Shown piece by piece: positions 6,538-14,210 of a stretch of DNA of 28,911 nt. Every line of letters begins with the position of its first letter. The first letter of the stretch is position 1. The position numbers were made by a program, and so were the translations under genes. A model generated the notes under the pieces. The model saw only the letters and a program-made list of their open reading frames with translations. It made no database searches and was not told where the DNA came from. Source of the DNA: Faecalibacterium sp. UBA1771 (GTDB lineage Bacteria; Bacillota; Clostridia; Oscillospirales; Ruminococcaceae); the NCBI GenBank assembly GCA_002315315.1, contig DCGT01000015.1, forward strand, positions 13,241-42,151, read 5' to 3'.

Positions 6538-7005
6538 TCAGCCCATAAAAATGCTGTTGAAAATTCCGAGCAGACCGCAGGAGGCGGCAGATACAAGAAC
6601 TCCGGCAATAATCAGACCGGCAAATATTGCGAAGAAAGCGTCACGCATACGCAGCTGAAGCAGTGCGGCGATGAGCGAGCCTGTCCACGCGCCGGTACCC
6701 GGAAGGGGAATTGCAACGAACAGCATAACACCGAGCAGCTCATATTTGCCTATATTGTTCGCCTTTTCCTGAGCTCGGTCGATAATTTTTTGAAAAAACG
6801 GACCTATGCTCTTAAATCCGGACAACCAAATCAGAATTTTTTTGGAAAATAAAATCAAAAACGGAACTGGAAGCAGATTGCCGATAATTGCAATCAGAAA
6901 TGCCGCCGTGACGGGTATATCATTCAGCACCGCATAGGGAATGGCACCTCTCAGCTCGATTATAGGCAGCATTGATATGAAAAATGCCCAAAGATATTTT
7001 TTCAT
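6538..7005 (-). CDS. Small multidrug-export-type membrane protein (COG2426 / PF06695)
   Basis: The 155-residue protein is mostly membrane helices. It contains the family landmarks LPIIELRGAIPYAV near the N-terminus, GNLLPVPFLILF, and LFVAIPLPGTGAWTGSLIA in the second half. The duplicated proline-rich re-entrant segments resemble those of the DedA superfamily. The family is annotated as putative small multidrug export protein, but transport has not been established. The ATG at 7005 is chosen over an upstream in-frame TTG (7023) because GGAGGG (7021-7016) lies 10 nt before the ATG. A strong promoter (7035-7063) lies upstream, overlapping the region just after spoIIE. An unusual 12-bp inverted repeat surrounds its SD. 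Confidence 0.85.
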   Translation of the reverse strand: MKKYLWAFFISMLPIIELRGAIPYAVLNDIPVTAAFLIAIIGNLLPVPFLILFSKKILIWLSGFKSIGPFFQKIIDRAQEKANNIGKYELLGVMLFVAIPLPGTGAWTGSLIAALLQLRMRDAFFAIFAGLIIAGVLVSAASCGLLGIFNSIFMG

Positions 7006-7039
7006 AATGCAATATCCCTCCAAGGTTATATTGCATTAT
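7004..7039. repeat. 12-bp perfect inverted repeat around the SD and -10 box of the export gene
   Basis: Arms 7004-7015 and 7028-7039 are perfect complements (core AATGCAATAT / ATATTGCATT) separated by 12 bp that hold the GGAGGG SD. One arm covers part of the ATG and the other covers most of the TATAAT. It may be a repressor operator, or an RNA hairpin in transcripts reading through from spoIIE. Confidence 0.6.
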
Positions 7040-7063
7040 ATCACAGAAAAGCGTCTTTTACAA
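7035..7063 (-). promoter_or_regulatory. Sigma-A promoter of the small export-type gene
   Basis: On the minus strand TTGTAA (7063-7058), 17-bp spacer, TATAAT (7040-7035). The start is expected near 7028, giving a leader of about 23 nt. It lies immediately downstream of the spoIIE stop. Confidence 0.65.
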
Positions 7064-7071
7064 CAATTCGA

Positions 7072-9348
7072 TTATTTTTCCTCCTCGACCTTTGCCGCAA
7101 TAACCGTCATATCGTCCTCGCCCGCAAGCAGCTCGGCAAGCTGTGAGCAGATTTCTTCGGGTCGAAGTGATGACAAGGCGGCTATCGTTTTTTCAAGCAT
7201 AAGTTGTCCTATCGACATAACACCGTCGCTTATCATCACCGCCGTATCCCCGTCGCTCAGCTCCACATTTCCCGCCACCGATGCGGTTTCATCGAATATT
7301 CCGATAGGCATCGAATGACCGCCGACTGTCGTGAGTCTGCCGCGGTGAACGATAAAGGTCGGAGCGGCGCCCGCCTTGAAAATGTCGAGTCTGCCCGAGA
7401 ACATATCAAAGGATAGAGCGTCGACGGTACAGGCGCTTTCTCTATCGGAGCGCAGTGACATCGACGAGTTGGCAAGCTCGGCGGCTCGTGCAACCGTCAG
7501 ACCGTTTTTGACCAGCTTTTTAATAAATTCACAGCAGACAGCACCGTCCTTTGCCGCGTCACTGCCCGTACCCATACCGTCCGAAAGGAGCAGGTGAAGC
7601 TTGCCTGCATTGTCGGCGAATATATCGCATACGTCACCGCAAATATCCTCCTTTGCCCGCTGTAACACGGCAGTTTTGAGTATAAAGCGAGGCTGTTCAA
7701 GCAGGACTATTTCCGATTTCCCGCCCTCAACCGTTATCTCGGCGGGAGAAAAGGTTCGTTCACAGACTGAACCGACGGCGGAGCGTAGCTTTTCGCATTT
7801 TTCCCCGCCGAGCCTTGAGAATGTTTTGATACGAACGAGGAAGTGACCGTTTGAGTCGAGAACACAGCCTACCTGCTCCGGATATATTCCCATACGACGG
7901 GAGATTTTTGCGATTTGAGATGATTTAACCGTACCCGCATTTCGGAAGGACAGCAATTGTCGAAGCTCGTCGGTCAGCTCGGATAGCGAAACAAACTGCC
8001 GCCTGAGATTGGTGCGAAGCAGACGCAGACCGTTTCTGCGCCGCGATTGCTCCTCGTACCGCTCATATCTGCTGTTTATTTCAAGCACGATTTCGGAAAG
8101 ATTTATACATCTGAGACGGAATCTCTGCGGCAAATCGGCAGTAGAAATACGATTGTTTTCACGCAGGACAGATGAAATAGAGGAAAACGCCGATGCGGTA
8201 TCGTCGTAATTTTTAATCCAGCAATACGACATCAGCGGACATTTACGACAGCCTGCTTCGGTAGCGTCGGATAATATCTCCGCTATATCCTTTGCCGTAT
8301 CATCACTGCCCATATCGTCCATAATCTCGCTTATGCCGCGCATGGATTCGGACAGCTCACCGAGCCGATGCGTAAGCTCAGAGCCGTCTGCCGAAGCAAG
8401 CACCGAATCGGAAACAACGGCTTTTATCGGTATAAGCAAGAATATCACCGAAGCGACGGAGCATTCGGCAACATATACGGCGGAATAAACATAATTTTGT
8501 GCAAAAATGCAAAACATAATCGCTGTCAGTGCGAATATCACTGCGTGAGCGGGGCGGCTTTTTCGGCTTGTAACGGCGGTCATTGCCCCTGCGGCAGTCA
8601 GACCTACGGCGGCAAACCAGAATTCGTTTTCCGAAAAAACAACTGCGCATATCGCCGCCGCAGAATACAGTACGGAATCGGAATAGGGCATAGCATAGAA
8701 GAAGCCTACGACACAGCACGCCGCCGCTATGTGACCGACCGACAGAGCCCCGATAGGGATTTCGCACAATACCGTAAGAGCAATACAGAGTGTTACTGCC
8801 GTACTCCCGCGTTGAGACGGCGAAAGCTCGACCGCAATGCCGCCGTCCTGACAGTTAAAGGCGGTGTTGAAAAAATATGATATTCCGCCGATAAAAATTA
8901 TTCGGCACATTGCACCTATAATATTGAAAGCGTCAAGCGAATCGGTAAAGCCCGCGACCGACAGCTCGACGGTGACAACGGTGACAGCCGCCGCCGCGAG
9001 CGACGGAATATATGCGCTTCGTTTTGTAATTGCGGTTCGGTTTCTCACCCGAACAATCCACCTCACCGCCGCGACAATACCTGCCGCTGCGAGGTATGAG
9101 GAATCAATGCCGCTGTCCCGCCAGCTCGACATCAGATAGCCTGCCGTTGCCGACAGCCCGAAACGGTCACTTGCGCCTATTACGAGTGCTATACCGAACG
9201 GACGAAAGCCGTCGAATATTTCGGTGCGAGAAGCAAAAAAAGCAAACACTGCCGCCAAAAGCTGCAGCGAAACATCGGAGGATATTTTGCTTATTGCCGA
9301 AAAGCTCGGTTTGGTAATTTTCCCGAAACGTGATAAGGTTTCTCTCAT
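7072..9348 (-). CDS. spoIIE: Stage II sporulation protein E, membrane-bound PP2C-type serine phosphatase
   Basis: The 758-residue protein has the SpoIIE layout. About ten hydrophobic segments occupy residues 25 to 320, a central region of about 200 residues follows, and a PP2C phosphatase domain lies from about residue 540 to the end. The metal-site motif LLLSDGMGTGSDA carries Asp590, aligned with the essential DGMG aspartate of Bacillus SpoIIE. MISDGVM and the C-terminal GEDDMTVIAAKV (Asp745/Asp746) supply further conserved acidic residues. SpoIIE dephosphorylates the anti-anti-sigma factor SpoIIAA in the forespore to release sigma F, and it sits at the polar division septum. At 758 residues it is somewhat shorter than the Bacillus protein (about 827). 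The start ATG at 9348 has an AGAGGCGG SD. Its presence suggests the organism sporulates or derives from spore formers. Confidence 0.93.
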   Translation of the reverse strand: MRETLSRFGKITKPSFSAISKISSDVSLQLLAAVFAFFASRTEIFDGFRPFGIALVIGASDRFGLSATAGYLMSSWRDSGIDSSYLAAAGIVAAVRWIVRVRNRTAITKRSAYIPSLAAAAVTVVTVELSVAGFTDSLDAFNIIGAMCRIIFIGGISYFFNTAFNCQDGGIAVELSPSQRGSTAVTLCIALTVLCEIPIGALSVGHIAAACCVVGFFYAMPYSDSVLYSAAAICAVVFSENEFWFAAVGLTAAGAMTAVTSRKSRPAHAVIFALTAIMFCIFAQNYVYSAVYVAECSVASVIFLLIPIKAVVSDSVLASADGSELTHRLGELSESMRGISEIMDDMGSDDTAKDIAEILSDATEAGCRKCPLMSYCWIKNYDDTASAFSSISSVLRENNRISTADLPQRFRLRCINLSEIVLEINSRYERYEEQSRRRNGLRLLRTNLRRQFVSLSELTDELRQLLSFRNAGTVKSSQIAKISRRMGIYPEQVGCVLDSNGHFLVRIKTFSRLGGEKCEKLRSAVGSVCERTFSPAEITVEGGKSEIVLLEQPRFILKTAVLQRAKEDICGDVCDIFADNAGKLHLLLSDGMGTGSDAAKDGAVCCEFIKKLVKNGLTVARAAELANSSMSLRSDRESACTVDALSFDMFSGRLDIFKAGAAPTFIVHRGRLTTVGGHSMPIGIFDETASVAGNVELSDGDTAVMISDGVMSIGQLMLEKTIAALSSLRPEEICSQLAELLAGEDDMTVIAAKVEEEK

Positions 9349-9377
9349 CTTGCCGCCTCTTTCCTGTAATTGGGAGT

Positions 9378-9412
9378 ATTATATCCCCGCGGCAGAAGGA
9401 AAAATGGCGAAA
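9378..9412 (-). promoter_or_regulatory. spoIIE promoter with Spo0A-box-like element over the -35 region
   Basis: On the minus strand TATAAT occupies 9383-9378. The position 17 bp upstream reads CATTTT (9406-9401), a poor -35 box, as expected for an activator-dependent promoter. Overlapping it, the plus strand reads TGGCGAAA at 9405-9412, one mismatch from the Spo0A box TGTCGAAA. In Bacillus spoIIE is switched on by phosphorylated Spo0A with sigma A; the same control here is inference. Confidence 0.45.
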
Positions 9413-9510
9413 GGTGAAGGCGGAAAAAATATTCGTATTTCTTAAATCGGAGTTTTGCTTATTGGCTCTGCGCTTACTGATTGCGGTCGGCAGATAGCCG
9501 CATTTACCGA

Positions 9511-9548
9511 CATAAAGAAATCGGCGGACGACATCAATCGTCCGCCGA
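9511..9548 (-). terminator. Intrinsic terminator of the comM-like gene
   Basis: CGGCGGACGA (9522-9531) pairs with TCGTCCGCCG (9538-9547) over 10 bp, extended by one T-A pair. The minus strand leaves the hairpin into ATTTCTTTATG, a modest U-tract. Confidence 0.75.
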
Positions 9549-9563
9549 GAATTATCCGATAAT

Positions 9564-11090
9564 TTACACGTTCCAGTATTTTTTGTCGAGCGTGCGGTAC
9601 TGTACCGCTTCTGCAACGTGCTTTGCGTCTATCAGCTTTTCATTTTCAAGGTCTGCTATCGTTCTGGCAACCTTCAAAACCTTGTCGTATGCTCTTGCCG
9701 ACAATCCGAGTGAGGTAAAGGCACGGTGAATCATCTGTTCACCCGTCGGCGTGAGTGTGCATACATCGTTCATAAGCGAAGACGGTATTTTGGCATTGCA
9801 GGAAAACTCTTCACCGTCATACCGTCTTTGCTGCAGCTCTCTTGCCGCCTTTACGCGCTTTGCAACAGAAGCGGAGGATTCGCCCTGCTCTTTTGCCGAC
9901 AGCGATTCGTAATCCACCGGCGCAACCTCGACGTGTATGTCTATGCGGTCGAGCAGAGGTCCCGAAATACGGGACAGATACCGTGAAACGGTCGCCTGAC
10001 CGCAGGTGCATACGCGGTTTGGACTCCCGAAATTCCCGCAGGGGCAGGGGTTCATCGCCGCAACCAGCATAAGCGAGCAGGGGTAGGTGAGCGACGCCGA
10101 AACCCTTGAGATGGTCACCTTATCGTCCTCTATCGGCTGACGCAGTACCTCCATCGAAGAACGGGGGAATTCGGGCAGCTCATCGAGAAAAAGAACTCCG
10201 TTGTGTGCAAGGGATATTTCACCGGGCTTTGGAACGGTGCCGCCGCCGGTAAGTCCCGCCGGTGAAACGGTATGGTGCGGTGAACGGAACGGACGCGCCG
10301 TAATGAGCGATTCTCCGCCGGTCATCGCTCCGGCTACCGAATATATTTTGGTCGTTTCTATCGCTTCATTGTAGGTCATAGGAGGCAGTATCGACGGCAA
10401 ACGCTTGGCAAGCATACTTTTCCCCGAGCCGGGAGGACCTATCATCAGCAGATTGTGACCGCCTGCCGCGGCAATTTCCAAAGCACGGCGTGCGGCGTAC
10501 TGCCCCTTGACATCGGCAAAATCGGGTTGAAGGGGGACTGGAATGGAGTCGAACGCAACCGCCTCGGCAGGTGATAGTATATCCTCGCCTGCAAGGTGTC
10601 GTGTCAGGTCGAAAACGGTGGTAACACCGTATATCTCAATGCCCTGCGCAACCGCCGCCTCCGCAGCGTTTTCAATGGGCAGAAACAGCCGTCTGAAGCC
10701 CGCCTGACGAGCGGCAAGAGCCATCGACAGCGCACCGTTTACGGGACGAAGCTCTCCGTTCAGCGACAGCTCTCCGACAAAGGCGTCGAAGCGCATATCG
10801 AAATTTATCTGTCCCGTTGCTTCAAGTACCGACAGTGCAATCGGCAGATCGAACAGTGAGCCTGCCTTTTTCTTGTCTGCGGGTGCAAGGTTGACGGTTA
10901 CGCGGCTTACAGGAAAGCTGAAGCCGGAATTCTTGATTGAGGCCTTTACTCTGTTTCTCGATTCCGATACCGCCGTGTCGGGCAGTCCGACTATATCAAA
11001 GCCGGGCATACCTGCTCCCGTATCGGCTTCGACGGTTACGGTGTAGCCGTCAAGACCGTACAGACCTATGCTGAAAACCCTTGAATACAT
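9564..11090 (-). CDS. comM: YifB/ComM family magnesium-chelatase-like AAA+ ATPase
   Basis: The 508-residue protein begins MYSRVFSIGLYGLDGYTV, typical of YifB/ComM. Its N-terminal Lon-protease-like (ChlI) domain contains GMPGFDIVGLPDTAV and NLAPADKKKAGSLFDLP. The AAA+ domain follows, with Walker A GPPGSGKS (218-225, Lys224), a RPFRSPHHTVS segment, Walker B LFLDELPEF, NPCPCG, and a cysteine pair around VCTCGQ. In Haemophilus and Vibrio ComM is a helicase that promotes branch migration during transformation; in Firmicutes the role is less clear. The ATG at 11090 is preceded by GGAAGGAA and matches the family start, so a longer in-frame extension to 11219 is rejected. It is divergent from the phosphoglucomutase gene and ends in its own hairpin, so it is separate from spoIIE. 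Confidence 0.92.
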   Translation of the reverse strand: MYSRVFSIGLYGLDGYTVTVEADTGAGMPGFDIVGLPDTAVSESRNRVKASIKNSGFSFPVSRVTVNLAPADKKKAGSLFDLPIALSVLEATGQINFDMRFDAFVGELSLNGELRPVNGALSMALAARQAGFRRLFLPIENAAEAAVAQGIEIYGVTTVFDLTRHLAGEDILSPAEAVAFDSIPVPLQPDFADVKGQYAARRALEIAAAGGHNLLMIGPPGSGKSMLAKRLPSILPPMTYNEAIETTKIYSVAGAMTGGESLITARPFRSPHHTVSPAGLTGGGTVPKPGEISLAHNGVLFLDELPEFPRSSMEVLRQPIEDDKVTISRVSASLTYPCSLMLVAAMNPCPCGNFGSPNRVCTCGQATVSRYLSRISGPLLDRIDIHVEVAPVDYESLSAKEQGESSASVAKRVKAARELQQRRYDGEEFSCNAKIPSSLMNDVCTLTPTGEQMIHRAFTSLGLSARAYDKVLKVARTIADLENEKLIDAKHVAEAVQYRTLDKKYWNV

Positions 11091-11147
11091 TGTTTCATTC
11101 CTTCCGTCGCTCGGTATCTGCGCCGCAATTAATTCATATCCGTAATT

Positions 11148-11176
11148 ATTATACAATATATAATTATTATAGCAAG
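11148..11176 (-). promoter_or_regulatory. Candidate promoter of the comM-like gene
   Basis: TATAAT on the minus strand at 11153-11148, with TTGCTA (11175-11170) at a 16-bp spacing. The -35 match is only partial. Confidence 0.4.
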
Positions 11177-11196
11177 ACCGTCCGATGACGGTGATG

Positions 11197-11225
11197 TTGA
11201 CTTTGAGGTATAAAATCATTATTAT
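11197..11225 (+). promoter_or_regulatory. Promoter of the phosphoglucomutase gene
   Basis: TTGACT (11197-11202), 17-bp spacer, TATTAT (11220-11225). Start near 11232 with a leader of about 32 nt that holds the CGGAGG SD. Confidence 0.65.
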
Positions 11226-11263
11226 ATAGTAAATTGTGAAAATATGTATGTCGGAGGTATATT

Positions 11264-12973
11264 ATGGATTATCGTGATGAATACCGGCGTTGGATGGCAC
11301 AGGGCTCTGCCGATGTCGGTGCGGAGCTTGCCGCAATCGGAAACGATGAACAGGAAATTCGTGACCGCTTTGAAGCCTCTCTTGAATTCGGTACCGCGGG
11401 ACTGCGCGGAGTCATAGGTATGGGAACAAACCGAATGAACTACTATACCGTTTCGTGGGCAACACAGGGACTTGCCGATTATCTCAACGAGCGCTACGGC
11501 GGCGGTACCGTTGCCGTTTCATACGACTCGCGAAATATGAGCGAGGAATTTGCCAAAACAGCGGCCGGAGTTCTTGCCGCCAACGGCATTGAGGTATATA
11601 TCTATTCCGAACTTATGCCGACACCGATGCTTTCGTTTGCCGTGCGCGAGTTGTCCGCCAAGGCGGGAATTATGATCACCGCCTCTCATAACCCCGCAAA
11701 ATACAACGGATACAAGGTTTACGGCTCCGACGGCTGTCAGATGACAATAGAGGATTCTGCCGCAGTGCTGGCGAGAATTAAAAAGATTGATGTTTTGAAC
11801 GGCGCCAAGCATATCCACTTTGCGCAGGCCTGTGATGACGGTCTTGTACATTTTATCGGCAGACGCGTTATCGAGAAGTATTACGATGAGGTAAAAAAGC
11901 AGCAGCTCAATCCGGGTATCTGCGTAAAGTATCCCGTGAGGATTGTCTACACTCCGCTCAACGGAACCGGCAATAAGCCCGTTCGCCGCATACTCGACGA
12001 TATCGGAGTAAAGGATATAACAATAGTCAAGGAGCAGGAGCTGCCCGACGGCGATTTTACCACCTGCCCGTTCCCCAACCCCGAGCTTGCCGAAGCGCTT
12101 GAGCTGGGACTCAGACAGAGTGAAAAGGTCAAGCCTGACCTGCTGCTCGCTACCGACCCCGACTGTGACCGTGTGTGCGTTGCTCTGCGCGATGACAATG
12201 AATTCCGCATTCTCACCGGCAACGAAATAGGTATTTTACTGTTCAACTATATCTGTACGGCGAGAAACGACAACAAGCTGATGCCTCGCAATCCGATAGC
12301 TGTGCGCAGCATCGTTTCCACATCTCTTGTCGACAAAATCGCCGCCGATTCGGGTGTGGAGATAGTCAAGACGCTGACGGGCTTCAAGTTTATCGGCGAA
12401 CAGATTCTTATGCTTGAACAGCAGAATGAGGTCGAACGCTACATATTCGGCTTTGAGGAGAGCTGCGGGTATCTTGCGGGAAGCTATGTGCGAGACAAGG
12501 ATGCTGTTTTCGCTTCAATGATGATATGCGAAATGACGTCGTATTACAAATCCAAGGGTAAGCGTATGGTCGATATCCTGAACGATTTGTACAAAAAATA
12601 CGGCTACTGTATGCATCGTGTGCTCGACAGATATTTTGAGGGTCCGGAGGGCGGAACCGTAATGAAGGGAATACTTGCCGGACTCCGCGCCGAAATTCCC
12701 GCCGAAATTGACGGTTTAAAGGTTGTCAGCTACGCCGATTTTTTGTCACAGGAGCGCAAAAATCTCGAAACGGGTGAAACGCAGACAATCAACCTGCCCG
12801 CATCCGATGTTTTGGAATATGACCTTGAAAACGGAGCTATTGTAATGATTCGTCCGTCCGGTACCGAGCCGAAGATGAAAACATATCTTACGGTTTTCGA
12901 GAACAGCGCCGCCGAGTCGTCGGAATTGCTCGATAAATTACAAAAATTCGCAGAAGATGAATTAATGGCGTAA
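11264..12973 (+). CDS. pgcA: Phosphoglucomutase / phosphomannomutase (alpha-D-phosphohexomutase)
   Basis: The 569-residue protein matches the long PgcA-type phospho-sugar mutases. The four signature loops are present: the phosphoserine loop TASHNPAKYNGYK with catalytic Ser141, the Mg-binding DPDCDR loop (about residues 303-308), the sugar-specificity FGFEESCGY loop, and the C-terminal phosphate-binding RPSGTEPKMKTY. It interconverts glucose-1-phosphate and glucose-6-phosphate (possibly mannose phosphates), linking glycolysis to cell-wall glycolipid and polysaccharide precursors. The ATG at 11264 follows CGGAGG and leads directly into MDYRDEYRRWM, a normal start for the family. The FEESCGY form of the specificity loop favours phosphoglucomutase, but substrate choice is not certain. 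It stands alone; bL31 downstream has its own promoter. Confidence 0.92.
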   Translation: MDYRDEYRRWMAQGSADVGAELAAIGNDEQEIRDRFEASLEFGTAGLRGVIGMGTNRMNYYTVSWATQGLADYLNERYGGGTVAVSYDSRNMSEEFAKTAAGVLAANGIEVYIYSELMPTPMLSFAVRELSAKAGIMITASHNPAKYNGYKVYGSDGCQMTIEDSAAVLARIKKIDVLNGAKHIHFAQACDDGLVHFIGRRVIEKYYDEVKKQQLNPGICVKYPVRIVYTPLNGTGNKPVRRILDDIGVKDITIVKEQELPDGDFTTCPFPNPELAEALELGLRQSEKVKPDLLLATDPDCDRVCVALRDDNEFRILTGNEIGILLFNYICTARNDNKLMPRNPIAVRSIVSTSLVDKIAADSGVEIVKTLTGFKFIGEQILMLEQQNEVERYIFGFEESCGYLAGSYVRDKDAVFASMMICEMTSYYKSKGKRMVDILNDLYKKYGYCMHRVLDRYFEGPEGGTVMKGILAGLRAEIPAEIDGLKVVSYADFLSQERKNLETGETQTINLPASDVLEYDLENGAIVMIRPSGTEPKMKTYLTVFENSAAESSELLDKLQKFAEDELMA

Positions 12974-12980
12974 AAAACAC

Positions 12981-13009
12981 TTGCATTCTTGCAAAAGATG
13001 TGTTATTAT
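12981..13009 (+). promoter_or_regulatory. Promoter of rpmE
   Basis: TTGCAT (12981-12986), 17-bp spacer, TATTAT (13004-13009). Start near 13016, leader about 36 nt, SD AGAGGTGAG. Confidence 0.6.
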
Positions 13010-13051
13010 TTTTTAGCAATCATCGAGACGCAAAAGAGGTGAGAACATAAT

Positions 13052-13252
13052 ATGAAAGAAAGTATCCATCCCGATTATCAGGAAACGACAATCACCTGTG
13101 CTTGCGGCGAGGTGATTAAGACCAGATCTACCCGTAAAGATATTCGTGTTGAAATTTGTTCTAAATGTCATCCGTTCTATACCGGTAAGCAAAAGCTTGT
13201 TGACACCGGCGGACGTGTAGATAGATTCAAAAAGCGCTTCAACATGGAATAA
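13052..13252 (+). CDS. rpmE: 50S ribosomal protein bL31, zinc-binding type
   Basis: The 66-residue protein reads MKESIHPDYQETTITCACG at the start and ends DRFKKRF, both typical of bL31. Cys16, Cys18, Cys36 and Cys39 provide the zinc site, so this is the zinc-containing (C+) form rather than the zinc-independent paralogue made under zinc starvation. bL31 sits at the central protuberance and bridges the two ribosomal subunits. The gene is monocistronic, between its own promoter and a perfect terminator. Confidence 0.97.
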   Translation: MKESIHPDYQETTITCACGEVIKTRSTRKDIRVEICSKCHPFYTGKQKLVDTGGRVDRFKKRFNME

Positions 13253-13258
13253 TTTTTT

Positions 13259-13289
13259 AAAGAGCACGGTATCCGTGCTCTTTATTTTT
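13259..13289 (+). terminator. Intrinsic terminator of rpmE
   Basis: AAAGAGCACGG (13259-13269) pairs perfectly with CCGTGCTCTTT (13273-13283) around a TAT loop, followed by ATTTTT. Confidence 0.92.
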
Positions 13290-13295
13290 CATATA

Positions 13296-13323
13296 TTGAC
13301 AGCTTTGCATCGGCATATATTTG
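13296..13323 (+). promoter_or_regulatory. Candidate promoter of the yigZ-like gene
   Basis: A perfect TTGACA lies at 13296-13301. Possible -10 boxes are TATATT (13316-13321, 14-bp spacer) or TATTTG (13318-13323, 16-bp spacer), neither ideal. Confidence 0.35.
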
Positions 13324-13354
13324 TCGGTCTGCTGATTTGTTTTGGGAAATGACG

Positions 13355-13978
13355 ATGGATGAACAGTATAAAACACTAAAAGCCTCTGCCACCGCCGAAA
13401 TCGAAGAGAAGCATTCCCGCTTCATTGCCTGCGCCGAGCCGGTCACGACACAGCAGCAGGCGATTGATTTCATAAAAGAGATTAAGAACAAAAATAAAGA
13501 GGCAAGTCATAATGTGTCGGCGTACTATCTGCGTGCCGACGGCTTGTCGCATTCGACCGACGACGGTGAGCCGTCCGGAACCGCAGGCAAACCGGTCCTC
13601 GAGGTGCTGACAAGGGGAGCGATTTTCAACGCGGTTATTGTCGTTACAAGGTATTTCGGCGGTACACTGCTCGGTACCGGCGGACTTGTGCGCGCTTACT
13701 CGGGAGCGGCGTCGCTTGCCGTGGAAAAAGCCGGCATCGCGGTTATGCGACACTGTGCAAGCTATCTGATAACCGTCGATTACTCGCTGTATCAACCGTT
13801 GCAGATACTGCTCGATTCGCTCGGCGCGGTTGTAGACGATACCGAGTTCGCCGCCGATGTCACGGTTGGTGTTACTCTGCTTGACGAAATGGGCGCAGTG
13901 CTGTGCGAAAAGCTGTCCGAGCTGACAAGAGGCGCGTGTACACCCGAGAAGGTTTGGGACGGCTATAAAGCATTTTGA
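13355..13978 (+). CDS. yigZ: YigZ / IMPACT family protein
   Basis: The 207-residue protein has the two-domain YigZ layout. The N-terminal IMPACT (UPF0029) domain contains ATAEIEEKHSRFIAC, the signature DDGEPSGTAGKPVLEVL and VIVVTRYFGGTLLGTGGLVRAYS. A C-terminal DUF1949-type ferredoxin-like domain follows from about residue 135. The eukaryotic homologue IMPACT regulates GCN2; the bacterial role is unknown, although one homologue was long mislabelled as a proline dipeptidase. The start is uncertain: ATG 13355 is chosen because GGGA lies 7 nt upstream and the protein then opens MDEQYKTL, but ATG 13349 is also possible. The SD is weak. It appears to be a single-gene unit. Confidence 0.9.
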   Translation: MDEQYKTLKASATAEIEEKHSRFIACAEPVTTQQQAIDFIKEIKNKNKEASHNVSAYYLRADGLSHSTDDGEPSGTAGKPVLEVLTRGAIFNAVIVVTRYFGGTLLGTGGLVRAYSGAASLAVEKAGIAVMRHCASYLITVDYSLYQPLQILLDSLGAVVDDTEFAADVTVGVTLLDEMGAVLCEKLSELTRGACTPEKVWDGYKAF

Positions 13979-14210
13979 TTTTTAAATATTTTCAAAAGAA
14001 TATTGCTCTCAGACAGGACTGTCATTATATTTTTTATGCTTCGATTCTTCATTCAATATGACATTTTTAATGATTTACGGTGAGGCGGTCGTTTTATCTA
14101 ATGCTTTTTATCGTTGTGTGACGCTTGATTTATCGTGTGAAATTCAAAAAATGAAATAAATAGAGGATTTTTGACAGACACGGCGTATATATGTAATAGG
14201 AGGCAATAAT
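13979..14210. other. AT-rich gap before the dgt-dnaG-rpoD operon
   Basis: No gene or clear terminator is seen. A perfect TTGACA lies at 14171-14176 with TGTAAT at 14192-14197 (15-bp spacer). A start from it would fall at the AGGAGG SD (14198-14203), so it is doubtful as the operon promoter. A weak six-base repeat AATATT flanks TTCAAAAG near 13985-14003. Confidence 0.3.

Noticed and set aside
7049..7062. AAAAG-ACG-CTTTT hairpin as spoIIE terminator
   Set aside because: The stem is short and AT-rich with no T-run beyond the stem; it also overlaps the next promoter.
14012..14023. GACAGGACTGTC as a yigZ terminator
   Set aside because: The palindrome leaves a 2-nt loop, which is not a realistic RNA hairpin, although a T-rich stretch follows.
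14171..14197. TTGACA with TGTAAT as the dgt operon promoter
   Set aside because: The 15-bp spacing is short and the predicted start would fall on or after the SD, so it is kept only as a note in the gap description.
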